This document shows positions 1-7,258 of a stretch of DNA of 38,325 nt, in pieces. This DNA comes from CAYLNH01 sp964384625. GTDB taxonomy: Bacteria > Verrucomicrobiota > Lentisphaeria > JABSQK01. Below the pieces are notes generated by a model. That model saw nothing but the letters and a program-made list of their open reading frames with translations, had not been told where the DNA came from and ran no database searches. Each line of letters starts with the position of its first letter. Position 1 is the first letter of the stretch. The DNA is taken from assembly GCA_964384625.1 (NCBI GenBank), contig CAYLNH010000034.1, positions 1 to 38,325 on the forward strand, given 5' to 3'. Position numbers and translations under genes: made by a program.

Positions 1-431
1 CGAGTTGCCCGTTTTCGGGCTCGGGGGGCGTTGGCGAAATGGTCATGTGCTGCAGTACACGCCCCTTCCACCGCCTGCCGCGAGCCGCAAACCCCGGGCA
101 ATCCGTGGCGGAAAGACGTCCGCCGAGACCATCTGGCTAGGCTTGCCGCGAAAAGCCTTCTGGAGACCCCACGGCCTTGTGTCGTGGGTGAATGAGTTGT
201 TTAGTGCGACGTCTGTTTCCGTCTCAAACTCCCCTTGCTTCAGCGGCTTTGCGAGCATGCTCACAAAGCCGCTGAAGCAAGGGGAGACGGGGGGGCGGTA
301 CCGACTTAAACAACTCATTCACCCGTCAGACGAGCTAACGGGGGTCTTTCTCGGAGCGGGACACCACAATCCCTTGGGGATTTGAGGCCGAGCAGCGTTA
401 CTCACCCTTTTCGCGGAGGGTGTAGCTATAC
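1..431. other. Intergenic, no gene; several hairpins
   Basis: I see no convincing gene here. Open frames in this stretch read through a large inverted repeat (separate entry) and look accidental. Small hairpins are present: AATCCC-TTG-GGGATT at 368-382 and a CACCCT/AGGGTG stem at 402-421, just beyond the stop codon of the pseudopilin gene at 432. Neither has a clear U-tract, so termination is possible but not shown. Confidence 0.6.
186..324. repeat. Large nested inverted repeat
   Basis: Outer arms of 18 bases at 186-203 and 307-324 are perfect reverse complements. Inside them lies a second pair of perfect 23-base arms at 229-251 and 264-286, around a centre GAGCATGCTC at 253-262 that is itself palindromic, so 229-286 is a near-perfect 58-bp palindrome with one mismatch. 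The two nested palindromes are offset by about 5 bases. It could be a miniature mobile element or REP-like unit, or a strong transcription barrier beyond the minus-strand pseudopilin genes. No flanking target duplication or transposase was identified. Confidence 0.85.
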
Positions 432-1292
432 CTAACGTCCATCCCAATGACACTCCGGGTTGGTGCCGTTCTGTGAGTCGGTCCAGATTTCCTCCGCGTC
501 GGCAGTCGCCACGTGCCCGTCCCAAAACAGCACGTTGCCCTGATACCGATGGCGGATGGAGGTCATGTGCCGGCCGCGGCCGCTGTTGGGGCCGTAGACC
601 CAGCCGCCGCGGTCGCCCTGGATCTTGCCGGTGCCGTTGGGAAAGTCGCTGTAGGGATCGCGCATTAACGACAGGTGCTCCGGCAGCAGGCCGGCGTCCC
701 CGCCGGAATAGGCGTTCTTGGTGCTGAACGAGTCGACCAGGAACCATTCTTCACCGAAGTTCTTGATGTGTTTGCTCGGCGTGAAACCGTCGGTGATGCC
801 GGAGTGATGGTGGTGCGGGACAATGACGTTTTCCGTGCAGGTGCATTCCGGGCCCTGTTTGCCGTAGGCTGTCCATTTGCCCAAGTGCACGCCGTAGTTG
901 AGTTTGGCCGCGGTATTGACGCCCTTTGAGTTTTTGTAGGACCCGCCGCCCGTGTCTTCGGGACCGTTGATGTGCGTCGCGTGTCCGTCGAACCCGGGAC
1001 AGTGCATGACGTCGGAACTGTCCACGGTGCCGGCGGTCACCAGCAACGCCGGCCATTTCATCTCCGGTTTCCAGCCGCCGCCGCGGCGGACGATCGGGAA
1101 CGTTTCGTCGAAATCGCCCTGATAGGTGATGAAGCCGAGGCCGAGTTGTTTCTCGTTGGACATGCAGACAACCGTTTGGGCCGTGCGTTTGGCGCGCGCC
1201 AGCGCCGGGAGCAGCAAGGCCGCCAGGATCGCGACAATGGCAATCACCGTCAGGAGTTCAACCAGAGTGAATTTCGGGTTCTTCCAGTGCAT
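432..1292 (-). CDS. Pseudopilin-like protein with H-X9-DG tail
   Basis: Predicted membrane-anchored type II/IV pseudopilin-like protein of 286 aa. The N-terminus has a short basic leader ending NPK, then FTLVELLTVIAIVAILAALL, the class III signal and hydrophobic helix. The residue before the Phe is Lys, not the usual Gly; Glu at +5 is present. The C-terminus has H-RYQGNVLFW-DG, an exact H-X9-DG motif seen in the abundant pseudopilins of this superphylum. I chose ATG at 1292 because AAGGAG lies 6 nt upstream (1299-1304); an in-frame TTG at 1307 would put that site inside the gene. It follows the pseudopilin at 1304-2164 by 11 nt, with its ribosome site overlapping that stop, so the two are co-transcribed. 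No secretion machinery is adjacent. The exact function is unknown. Confidence 0.88.
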   Translation of the reverse strand: MHWKNPKFTLVELLTVIAIVAILAALLLPALARAKRTAQTVVCMSNEKQLGLGFITYQGDFDETFPIVRRGGGWKPEMKWPALLVTAGTVDSSDVMHCPGFDGHATHINGPEDTGGGSYKNSKGVNTAAKLNYGVHLGKWTAYGKQGPECTCTENVIVPHHHHSGITDGFTPSKHIKNFGEEWFLVDSFSTKNAYSGGDAGLLPEHLSLMRDPYSDFPNGTGKIQGDRGGWVYGPNSGRGRHMTSIRHRYQGNVLFWDGHVATADAEEIWTDSQNGTNPECHWDGR

Positions 1293-1303
1293 TGGATACT
1301 CCT

Positions 1304-2164
1304 TCAATCGCCGGGTTCGTCGGTCCAGATGCCGTGCGGGTTGTCGTGATCGCCGCTGCCGACCGTCTCATACGGGGCCAGCAACTGTACGTGACCGTCG
1401 AACATGACGTAGTTCAGTTTGCCGCGGTGCAGTTGCAGCGCGTACTGATTCGGGTTGTCGGCGCTGAGGACGAAGGTGACATTCAGCTGATCCAGGTGAT
1501 GGGATGCGGTCGTGGTATAAACCCACGCGATCCGCGATGTCCCCCAGGTGCCCTGAAGATGATTGCCGTGGTCCGAGGGATTCTCGGAAATGGCGAAGAC
1601 GGCCGACGGATCCGCCAGCGACGTCAGCCGGCCCATGCCGTTGCGCCCGGTGTACCCACGCCAGGTCGTGCCCGCAGGTACCGGTCGGACGATGGTCTCT
1701 TCCAGGCCCGGATAACTCTCGCCGGCGCTGTGGCCGCAGACATACAGGTTGGCCGAATAGCTGCGGTCGCGCGCCGGGGTGTCCGGGTGCAGCCAATGGT
1801 CAGATGGACAGATGAATACCGGCGAGCACTTGTCGGCCGGCCGTTTGTCGACCGCCTGTTCGGCCCAGGTCAGCGAGGGACCGACATACGGAAACAGGAG
1901 ATCGTCATAGCTGACCGAGGCGCCATGGTTGCCGTAGGGCCGGTACATGCCGTAGATGATCCGGCCGTCGTGTTCGTCGGCGTACATGAAAGCGGCGGCG
2001 CCCTGCTGGCGCAGGTTGTTCATGCAGACCGCCTGCCGCGCCGTGTTGCGCGCCTGGCTGAGCACCGGGAGCAGGAGTGCTGCCAGCGTCGCGATGATCG
2101 CGATGACGACGAGCAGTTCGATCAGCGTAAAGGTAACTGGTAGCACTGGCGGCTTTCGCTGCAT
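1304..2164 (-). CDS. Pseudopilin-like protein with H-X9-DG tail
   Basis: A 286-aa pseudopilin-like protein, first gene of a two-gene minus-strand operon. The leader is MQRKPPVLPVT, followed by FTLIELLVVIAIIATLAALL; the -1 residue is Thr rather than Gly, with Glu at +5. The C-terminal half holds H-RGKLNYVMF-DG, an exact H-X9-DG motif. GGAG lies 6 nt before the ATG. A strong promoter (TTGAAA-16-TATAAT) is found upstream in the gap shared with the divergent GntR regulator, so the operon is probably controlled by that regulator. The family is widespread in Lentisphaerota, Planctomycetota and Verrucomicrobiota; whether these proteins form fibres, help secretion or bind substrate is not established. 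Confidence 0.9.
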   Translation of the reverse strand: MQRKPPVLPVTFTLIELLVVIAIIATLAALLLPVLSQARNTARQAVCMNNLRQQGAAAFMYADEHDGRIIYGMYRPYGNHGASVSYDDLLFPYVGPSLTWAEQAVDKRPADKCSPVFICPSDHWLHPDTPARDRSYSANLYVCGHSAGESYPGLEETIVRPVPAGTTWRGYTGRNGMGRLTSLADPSAVFAISENPSDHGNHLQGTWGTSRIAWVYTTTASHHLDQLNVTFVLSADNPNQYALQLHRGKLNYVMFDGHVQLLAPYETVGSGDHDNPHGIWTDEPGD

Positions 2165-2198
2165 CGTTCACTCCGTTCGAAAAAATCACCAATTCAGC

Positions 2199-2227
2199 TT
2201 GACTTGTTTGTATCGGTATTATACTAT
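2199..2227 (+). promoter_or_regulatory. Promoter of the GntR regulator
   Basis: TTGACT (2199-2204), a 17-nt spacer, then TACTAT (2222-2227); TATACT at 2220-2225 is an alternative -10. The -10 overlaps the palindrome at 2224-2237, which fits autoregulation. Confidence 0.6.
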
Positions 2228-2245
2228 ATCGATATAGCATTTCAA
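2218..2245 (-). promoter_or_regulatory. Promoter of the pseudopilin operon
   Basis: On the minus strand TTGAAA (2245-2240) and a perfect TATAAT (2223-2218) are separated by 16 nt. The spacer contains the palindrome at 2224-2237, so a protein bound there would block RNA polymerase. Confidence 0.7.
2224..2237. promoter_or_regulatory. Palindromic operator candidate (CTATATCGATATAG)
   Basis: A perfect 14-bp palindrome in the 112-bp gap between divergent genes. It overlaps the -10 of the rightward promoter and fills the spacer of the leftward promoter. GntR-family dimers bind such palindromes close to their own genes, so the regulator at 2277 is the natural candidate ligand. The binding itself is inferred. 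Confidence 0.65.
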
Positions 2246-2276
2246 GTGTGATTCGAGAAAATCCGGAGGAAATGCG

Positions 2277-3440
2277 ATGGCGCCGAAGTACGAACAGGTG
2301 GCACGGACGTTGCGCCGGGCGATCAGTGACGGCCGCTATGCGCCGGGCGCCAAGTTGCCGTCCTACACGGAACTGCGGCACTTGCATTCTGTGGCGCAGG
2401 CGACGATCGACAAAGCCTTTGATCTGCTGCAGCGCGAAGGACTGATCGAGCGTCGGCGGCGCAGCGGCATCTTCGTTGCCGAGAATCCGGATGTGAGCGA
2501 CCGCGCGGAACCGGGTTCGCTGGTGAGCGAGAGCGTGCTGATTCTGTCAAACGTCAGCGCCCGGGCGTTATACCGGATGGGGCACGGCGGCTGGTCGGCG
2601 GCGATTCCGAACGGCGCGTTGGGGGCGGCGCAGGACGCGGGTCGGCCGGCGTTCATTCTGGGGCCGCCGGATCTGACGCCGCGGCGCATGGAGGAACTGC
2701 GGCAATTCCCGCCGGCGGTGGTCGCGGCGATCGAGTGCTGGGACCAGCACGGCAACCTGCCGCCGCACATCCGGGATTTCTTTGCCACGATTGACGTTCC
2801 CTGCGGCGCCTGCGCCTGCGGCGAGAGCGGCGACGCCCTGCAGGTGGACCACGATCAGCGCGACGGCGCCCGGCAATTGACCAACTGGCTGATGGATCAG
2901 GGCTGCCGCCGGATCCTGATGCTGGCGCCGCATACGCACGCGGATCTCTTCTGGTGGTCCGATCGGGTGGCCGGTTACGAAGCTGCCTGTGTCGAGCACG
3001 GCGTGACGCCGTTGCCGCAATCGGTCATTCCGCCGGGGCACCGGAGTTGGCGCGGGCAGGAGGGCTTCGACGACAATGCCCGCCGGTTGTGCGGCTATCT
3101 CGCCGAATTCGTCACCGGCACCGACACGCCGGTCGACGCTCTGATGGCGCCCAGCGACGGCACGGTCTTTTTTGTCGCCGCGGCCTTGCGCATGCTCGGC
3201 AAAGAGCCCGGCAAGGACATCCTGATCACCGGTTACGACAACTACTGGGGCGACAGTCGCGAGAGCAAGTTTACCAGCGCCTTGCCGGCCGCGACGATCG
3301 ACAAGAAGAACTTCGATCTCGGCGCACGTCTCGTCGAGGAACTGATCAAGAGCGAACAGGGCCTGCGCGTCAAACAGCAGCAACGGGTCAAGGGAGAGTT
3401 GATTCTGCCCGCCGCTGTCGGCGCTCTGGCCGCCGGCTGA
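2277..3440 (+). CDS. GntR-family regulator with LacI-type effector domain
   Basis: DNA-binding transcription factor of 387 aa. Residues about 4-70 form a GntR winged helix (YEQVARTLRRAISDGRYAPG, LPSYTELR, then ATIDKAFDLLQREGLIERRRRSGIFV). The rest is a long C-terminal domain of periplasmic-binding-protein/LacI type (QLTNWLMDQGCRRILMLAP, then ALMAPSDGTVFFVAAAL and ILITGYDN near the end), as in AraR/XylR-like sugar sensors. ATG at 2277 is preceded by GGAGG 7 nt upstream. It diverges from the pseudopilin pair and is followed by two large secreted proteins, so it probably senses a sugar released by them and controls both sides. The ligand is unknown. Confidence 0.9.
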   Translation: MAPKYEQVARTLRRAISDGRYAPGAKLPSYTELRHLHSVAQATIDKAFDLLQREGLIERRRRSGIFVAENPDVSDRAEPGSLVSESVLILSNVSARALYRMGHGGWSAAIPNGALGAAQDAGRPAFILGPPDLTPRRMEELRQFPPAVVAAIECWDQHGNLPPHIRDFFATIDVPCGACACGESGDALQVDHDQRDGARQLTNWLMDQGCRRILMLAPHTHADLFWWSDRVAGYEAACVEHGVTPLPQSVIPPGHRSWRGQEGFDDNARRLCGYLAEFVTGTDTPVDALMAPSDGTVFFVAAALRMLGKEPGKDILITGYDNYWGDSRESKFTSALPAATIDKKNFDLGARLVEELIKSEQGLRVKQQQRVKGELILPAAVGALAAG

Positions 3441-3558
3441 ACCGTCGGCAAACCAAGAGGACGGCTTTTCGAGCGAGGGGTTCGAGGACAATTGAAACTG
3501 CGTTGGCGGAATCAGGGGTAGATGCCGCCTCACCTGAAAGCAACAAGGAGAGTCGCTG

Positions 3559-6500
3559 ATGTACAGTCGACGCAACCGGACCCTCGCGTCCATCATAATT
3601 CTCATACTCGCCTGCGGCTTTGGTCTGCCGGCCGGCCAGCCGTTGGTGAAGACGGTCAATCGCCATGTGCCGCTGGAGGACTTCGCGGCCGCCTGGGGGG
3701 TCACCGCGACGCCGGAGACCTACCGCAACTCCTTCGGCAACGACGGCAAAGTCGCGGTCATGCTGCGTGCCTGCTCGATACCGGCTAATGTGCTGTGGCC
3801 GGGCGACCAGGCGACCTTCACCTTCCAGTTCGAGAACCTGACCAACCGGCCGCTGAAGAAGGCCGGCAAGGTCCACATCATCCGCTATCAGACCTACACG
3901 CCGCCGGGTCCGAACTTCTTCCTGATCGGGATCCGCAAACTCAAGGACGTCGGTTCGGTGCCGATTGCCGTGGACCTGAAAGCCAAAGGCTGGCAGGACG
4001 TGACGGTCACGCCGCCGATTCCCGAGACCTTCGGCGGCTATGCCCTGATCATCGAACTCGACGGCCACGACCGGCTGTTCGGGGCCTCTTGCGTTCGTAC
4101 CTTCAAGCCGCAACACCGCAAACGCCGGTTTTACAAACTGACCGTCGACATGCGCAACATCGACATCCTCGTACGTCTCGGTGTGACGCCCAACCGCCTC
4201 GGCGTCGGCTATGTGCCGACCACCAGCAAGAACTTCGAGAAATGGTATGCGGAGTTTTCCGGCCGCATGCAGGAATTGCACAAAGCCGGGCGGACGACGA
4301 CGCTGGAATTCGGCGCCGGCGCAGCGAAACACCAGCCGCTGGACCGCTATCGCAAGTGGCTGAACGAGGACGACGTCATGCGTGTCCGCGGCAAGGACGA
4401 CCGTGCCTGGCTGCCGGCGATGGACCCCGACTTTCGCAAGTTTGTCGAACGCATCTGCAGCGACTTCGGCTGGCCCAAGGGCCCGGTCAACGGTGTCATG
4501 CTCTGGAACGAACCGTGGGAAGGGATCAGTATTTCCGGCTGGGGGGCGGACATGATCCGGTATCGCAACATTTTCACCGCCATGGCCAGGGGCGTTGAGG
4601 ACGCCGAGAAAGAGGCCGGCGTCGAGGTCTACATCGGCGGCTGCGATTCGAGCAGCAACACCTTCGACAAACTCTTCGGCGACGGTTCCGACAAGTTCCT
4701 GAAGTGGCTCGACTTTATGAGCATCCACTACCAGGGCCGCAGCCCGCATACCAATGTGCGGATGTTCAACGACCGCAGAGATGCGAAGGGCAACCCGGCG
4801 CCGGTGCAGGTCTGGGATACGGAAAGCTGGATGGCGAACTCCGACGACCGCATTGCGGGGACATTGGCGGCCATGTACTCCTTCGGCCAGCAGCGCGTGG
4901 TCGGCATCAACAGCAACTCGATGGTCAATACCGGCACGCGTGTCCGCCTGCACGGCGTGAAAGGCAAGGTCGAGGTGCGCCAGACATGGTCGGCCGGCGC
5001 CGCCGTCGGCGCCTTCCAGCATTTCGTCGGCGAACGCGATTTCCGTGAACTGCTGTTCCGCCGGAGCCCGCCCTATGTGATGATCTTCGACGGCTATGAA
5101 ACGGCCGCCGGCAAAGCCGATCCGGAAGACGGCACGGTGGTCGTCCTCGGCGATATGGGCTCCATCTTTCGCTATGACGGCGATCTGTTCCGCTCCTGCC
5201 GCAGTCAGGCGGAGGTGCGGCAGAAAGAGCAGTGGCGCAAGCAACTGGCCAAGCTCCCGGCGGACGCCGACAAACGCCGGGAGATCCAGGCGAAGCTCAA
5301 GGAGTACCAGCCGTGGCGCGACGCCACGATGACGCTCGATGTCCCCGGCGAGGCTTTCTCGCTCTACGACTTCTACGGCAACCCGGTGCCTGCCCGCGCC
5401 GGCCAGATCATTGTGCCGCTCGATGCCCGCGGCTTCTATCTGCGCGGCAACGGCAAGCCCGGTTCCTTCGGTAAACTGCTCGCCGCATTGCAGGCCGGCC
5501 GCATCGACGGCGTCGAACCGCTGGTCAGTCTGGCGCATGATATGACCGCGCCGGTCGACCACGGCGGCGCCGTCAAACTGACGCTGACCAACGTGCTGAA
5601 CCGGCCCGTGAAAGGCAGACTGTCCGTCACGCTGGCAGGGCTGAGAGTCGAGCATCCGTCAACGCTCTCATTCGCGGCCCAGGAGAAGCAGGAGGTCCTG
5701 GTCAAGGTTGCCGGCGGCGCACCGAGGGCCGACAACCAGTACGCCATGCGGATGGTCTTCGACGCCGGCAAAGACGGCCTGGCCGTGCACGAAGAGACCA
5801 TGCGCGTCAACTACATCGAGAAACGCACGATCACCGTCGACGGCAAGCTCGACGACTGGAAGGGGGTCCTGCCGCAGGAGATCCGGGCCGACGGCTTTCA
5901 CGCGGCGAGCATGATGGAGAAGGCCTGGCGCCCGTTCATGGATTTTGATGAGGGCGTCGCCCACGGTCTGGCTGTCGGCTATGTGGCGCATGATGACGAC
6001 TATTTCTATTTCGGCGTCAAGATCACGGACAGCACGCCGCACGCGGGTACATTGCGTTTCGAGACGCGCGACGACGACGCCTACTTCTATCCAAAAACGT
6101 GTTATGAGATCGACGCGAAGAACAGCTTTGCGACGATCAAGGGCCGGGTGCCCGGGCGGATGGCCGACCAGTTGCCGGTCCAGGGGCCGGACAAGAAAGA
6201 ACCGATCGCGCCGAAAGGCTGGAAAGGCTTGTCCACCTACGCCGCGTTCGAGGTGAAGGCCGACAAACCAACGGCGTTGACGCTGGCGTTCGTTCAGTGG
6301 AAAGGCGGGTATCATACCCGCTGGGCCAAGCCGACCGTGATCGACGCGGCGACCGGTAAGGAGCTGCTCAAGGTGAAGGACGTCGGCGGCCGCTACGGCC
6401 TCTATATGCGCTTCCTGGTGAACGGCCGCGTCCGGCTGCACCTGCCCATGAACAGCGCCCGCGGCGCCGTCACCGGCTTGTTCCTCGATCCGGCCGCGGC

Positions 6501-7248
6501 GAAGGCTAAGAGCGTTCCCGCGCCCGGCGCCCAGTGGCTGGGGACCGATAGCAAAACCGGCGCCGACTGGACCGGGACCTACGGCAAACTGGCTGTCTGG
6601 CTGGCGGACGGTACCAAGCGCGGCCAGACCCAACGGCTCAAGCTGGTGTCGGACGTCAAAAAGAAACCGCTGCACTGGCCGGCGGGCGTCCGCCGCTACA
6701 GCTATCGCAAAAACCCGATTCTGCCCGCCGGCAACGCCCCGCGTTTCGACAACGTGCAGATCGCTTTCAACGTCTTGCCGGAAGATCAGAAGTGGCAACT
6801 GCCCGGACCTCCCGGGACTATGCCGAAGTACATCAACTACGCCTGCACCGACTACGAGTACGCCCTGAACAAGGTGGCCGGGGAATACGGCGGCGGCACG
6901 GAGGTCTGGCGTTTGCGTTATCCCGGCATGCCGCACAAGCACTTCTACCCGCGGCAGCCGAAGAGCCCGAAGGACGGCGCCGTGAAGCAGGCGAAACTCG
7001 TCGTTGTCCACGAAGGCAACACGCGTATCACCGAGTGCGCCATCCCGTGGTCCGAAATCCCCTGGGTCAAGAAACGGCGTGACGCCGGCCGGACCATCAA
7101 GTTCTCATTCAAGGTGAACCACGACGACAGCGGCATGGGCATGGAACTGTCCAAAGAACGTTCCGTCGCCAAGGGCAACAACAGCTTCCACGTCGACTGG
7201 AGTAAGAGCTGGGCGAACGAAATCGAATTCGGTTTCGACACGGAATAA
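3559..7248 (+). CDS. Secreted putative clan-A glycosidase with CBM9-like domains
   Basis: Predicted exported protein of 1229 aa. Residues 1-28 are a signal peptide (basic start, then IIILILACGFGLPAG). Residues about 50-450 look like a (beta/alpha)8 glycosidase: NEPWE places Glu318 as candidate acid/base and WDTESW places Glu422 as candidate nucleophile, the usual layout of clan GH-A. A beta-rich region follows, then from about residue 755 a CBM9/DOMON-like module starting TVDGKLDDW, apparently split by an inserted domain and resumed near RFDNVQIAF, ending with ECAIPWSEIPW. AAGGAG lies 8 nt before the ATG. The next gene starts 10 nt after the stop, so they form an operon. I cannot assign a GH family; GH39-like is only a guess. 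Substrate unknown. Confidence 0.75.
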   Translation: MYSRRNRTLASIIILILACGFGLPAGQPLVKTVNRHVPLEDFAAAWGVTATPETYRNSFGNDGKVAVMLRACSIPANVLWPGDQATFTFQFENLTNRPLKKAGKVHIIRYQTYTPPGPNFFLIGIRKLKDVGSVPIAVDLKAKGWQDVTVTPPIPETFGGYALIIELDGHDRLFGASCVRTFKPQHRKRRFYKLTVDMRNIDILVRLGVTPNRLGVGYVPTTSKNFEKWYAEFSGRMQELHKAGRTTTLEFGAGAAKHQPLDRYRKWLNEDDVMRVRGKDDRAWLPAMDPDFRKFVERICSDFGWPKGPVNGVMLWNEPWEGISISGWGADMIRYRNIFTAMARGVEDAEKEAGVEVYIGGCDSSSNTFDKLFGDGSDKFLKWLDFMSIHYQGRSPHTNVRMFNDRRDAKGNPAPVQVWDTESWMANSDDRIAGTLAAMYSFGQQRVVGINSNSMVNTGTRVRLHGVKGKVEVRQTWSAGAAVGAFQHFVGERDFRELLFRRSPPYVMIFDGYETAAGKADPEDGTVVVLGDMGSIFRYDGDLFRSCRSQAEVRQKEQWRKQLAKLPADADKRREIQAKLKEYQPWRDATMTLDVPGEAFSLYDFYGNPVPARAGQIIVPLDARGFYLRGNGKPGSFGKLLAALQAGRIDGVEPLVSLAHDMTAPVDHGGAVKLTLTNVLNRPVKGRLSVTLAGLRVEHPSTLSFAAQEKQEVLVKVAGGAPRADNQYAMRMVFDAGKDGLAVHEETMRVNYIEKRTITVDGKLDDWKGVLPQEIRADGFHAASMMEKAWRPFMDFDEGVAHGLAVGYVAHDDDYFYFGVKITDSTPHAGTLRFETRDDDAYFYPKTCYEIDAKNSFATIKGRVPGRMADQLPVQGPDKKEPIAPKGWKGLSTYAAFEVKADKPTALTLAFVQWKGGYHTRWAKPTVIDAATGKELLKVKDVGGRYGLYMRFLVNGRVRLHLPMNSARGAVTGLFLDPAAAKAKSVPAPGAQWLGTDSKTGADWTGTYGKLAVWLADGTKRGQTQRLKLVSDVKKKPLHWPAGVRRYSYRKNPILPAGNAPRFDNVQIAFNVLPEDQKWQLPGPPGTMPKYINYACTDYEYALNKVAGEYGGGTEVWRLRYPGMPHKHFYPRQPKSPKDGAVKQAKLVVVHEGNTRITECAIPWSEIPWVKKRRDAGRTIKFSFKVNHDDSGMGMELSKERSVAKGNNSFHVDWSKSWANEIEFGFDTE

Positions 7249-7258
7249 GGAGAGAATC

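Noticed and set aside
1293..1307. TTG at 1307 as start of the pseudopilin gene
   Set aside because: AAGGAG at 1299-1304 is ideally spaced for ATG 1292 and would be inside the gene if TTG were used.
3388..5655. 755-codon open frame opposite the glycosidase gene
   Set aside because: Antisense shadow; the plus strand encodes a coherent signal peptide, barrel motifs and CBM9-like domains.
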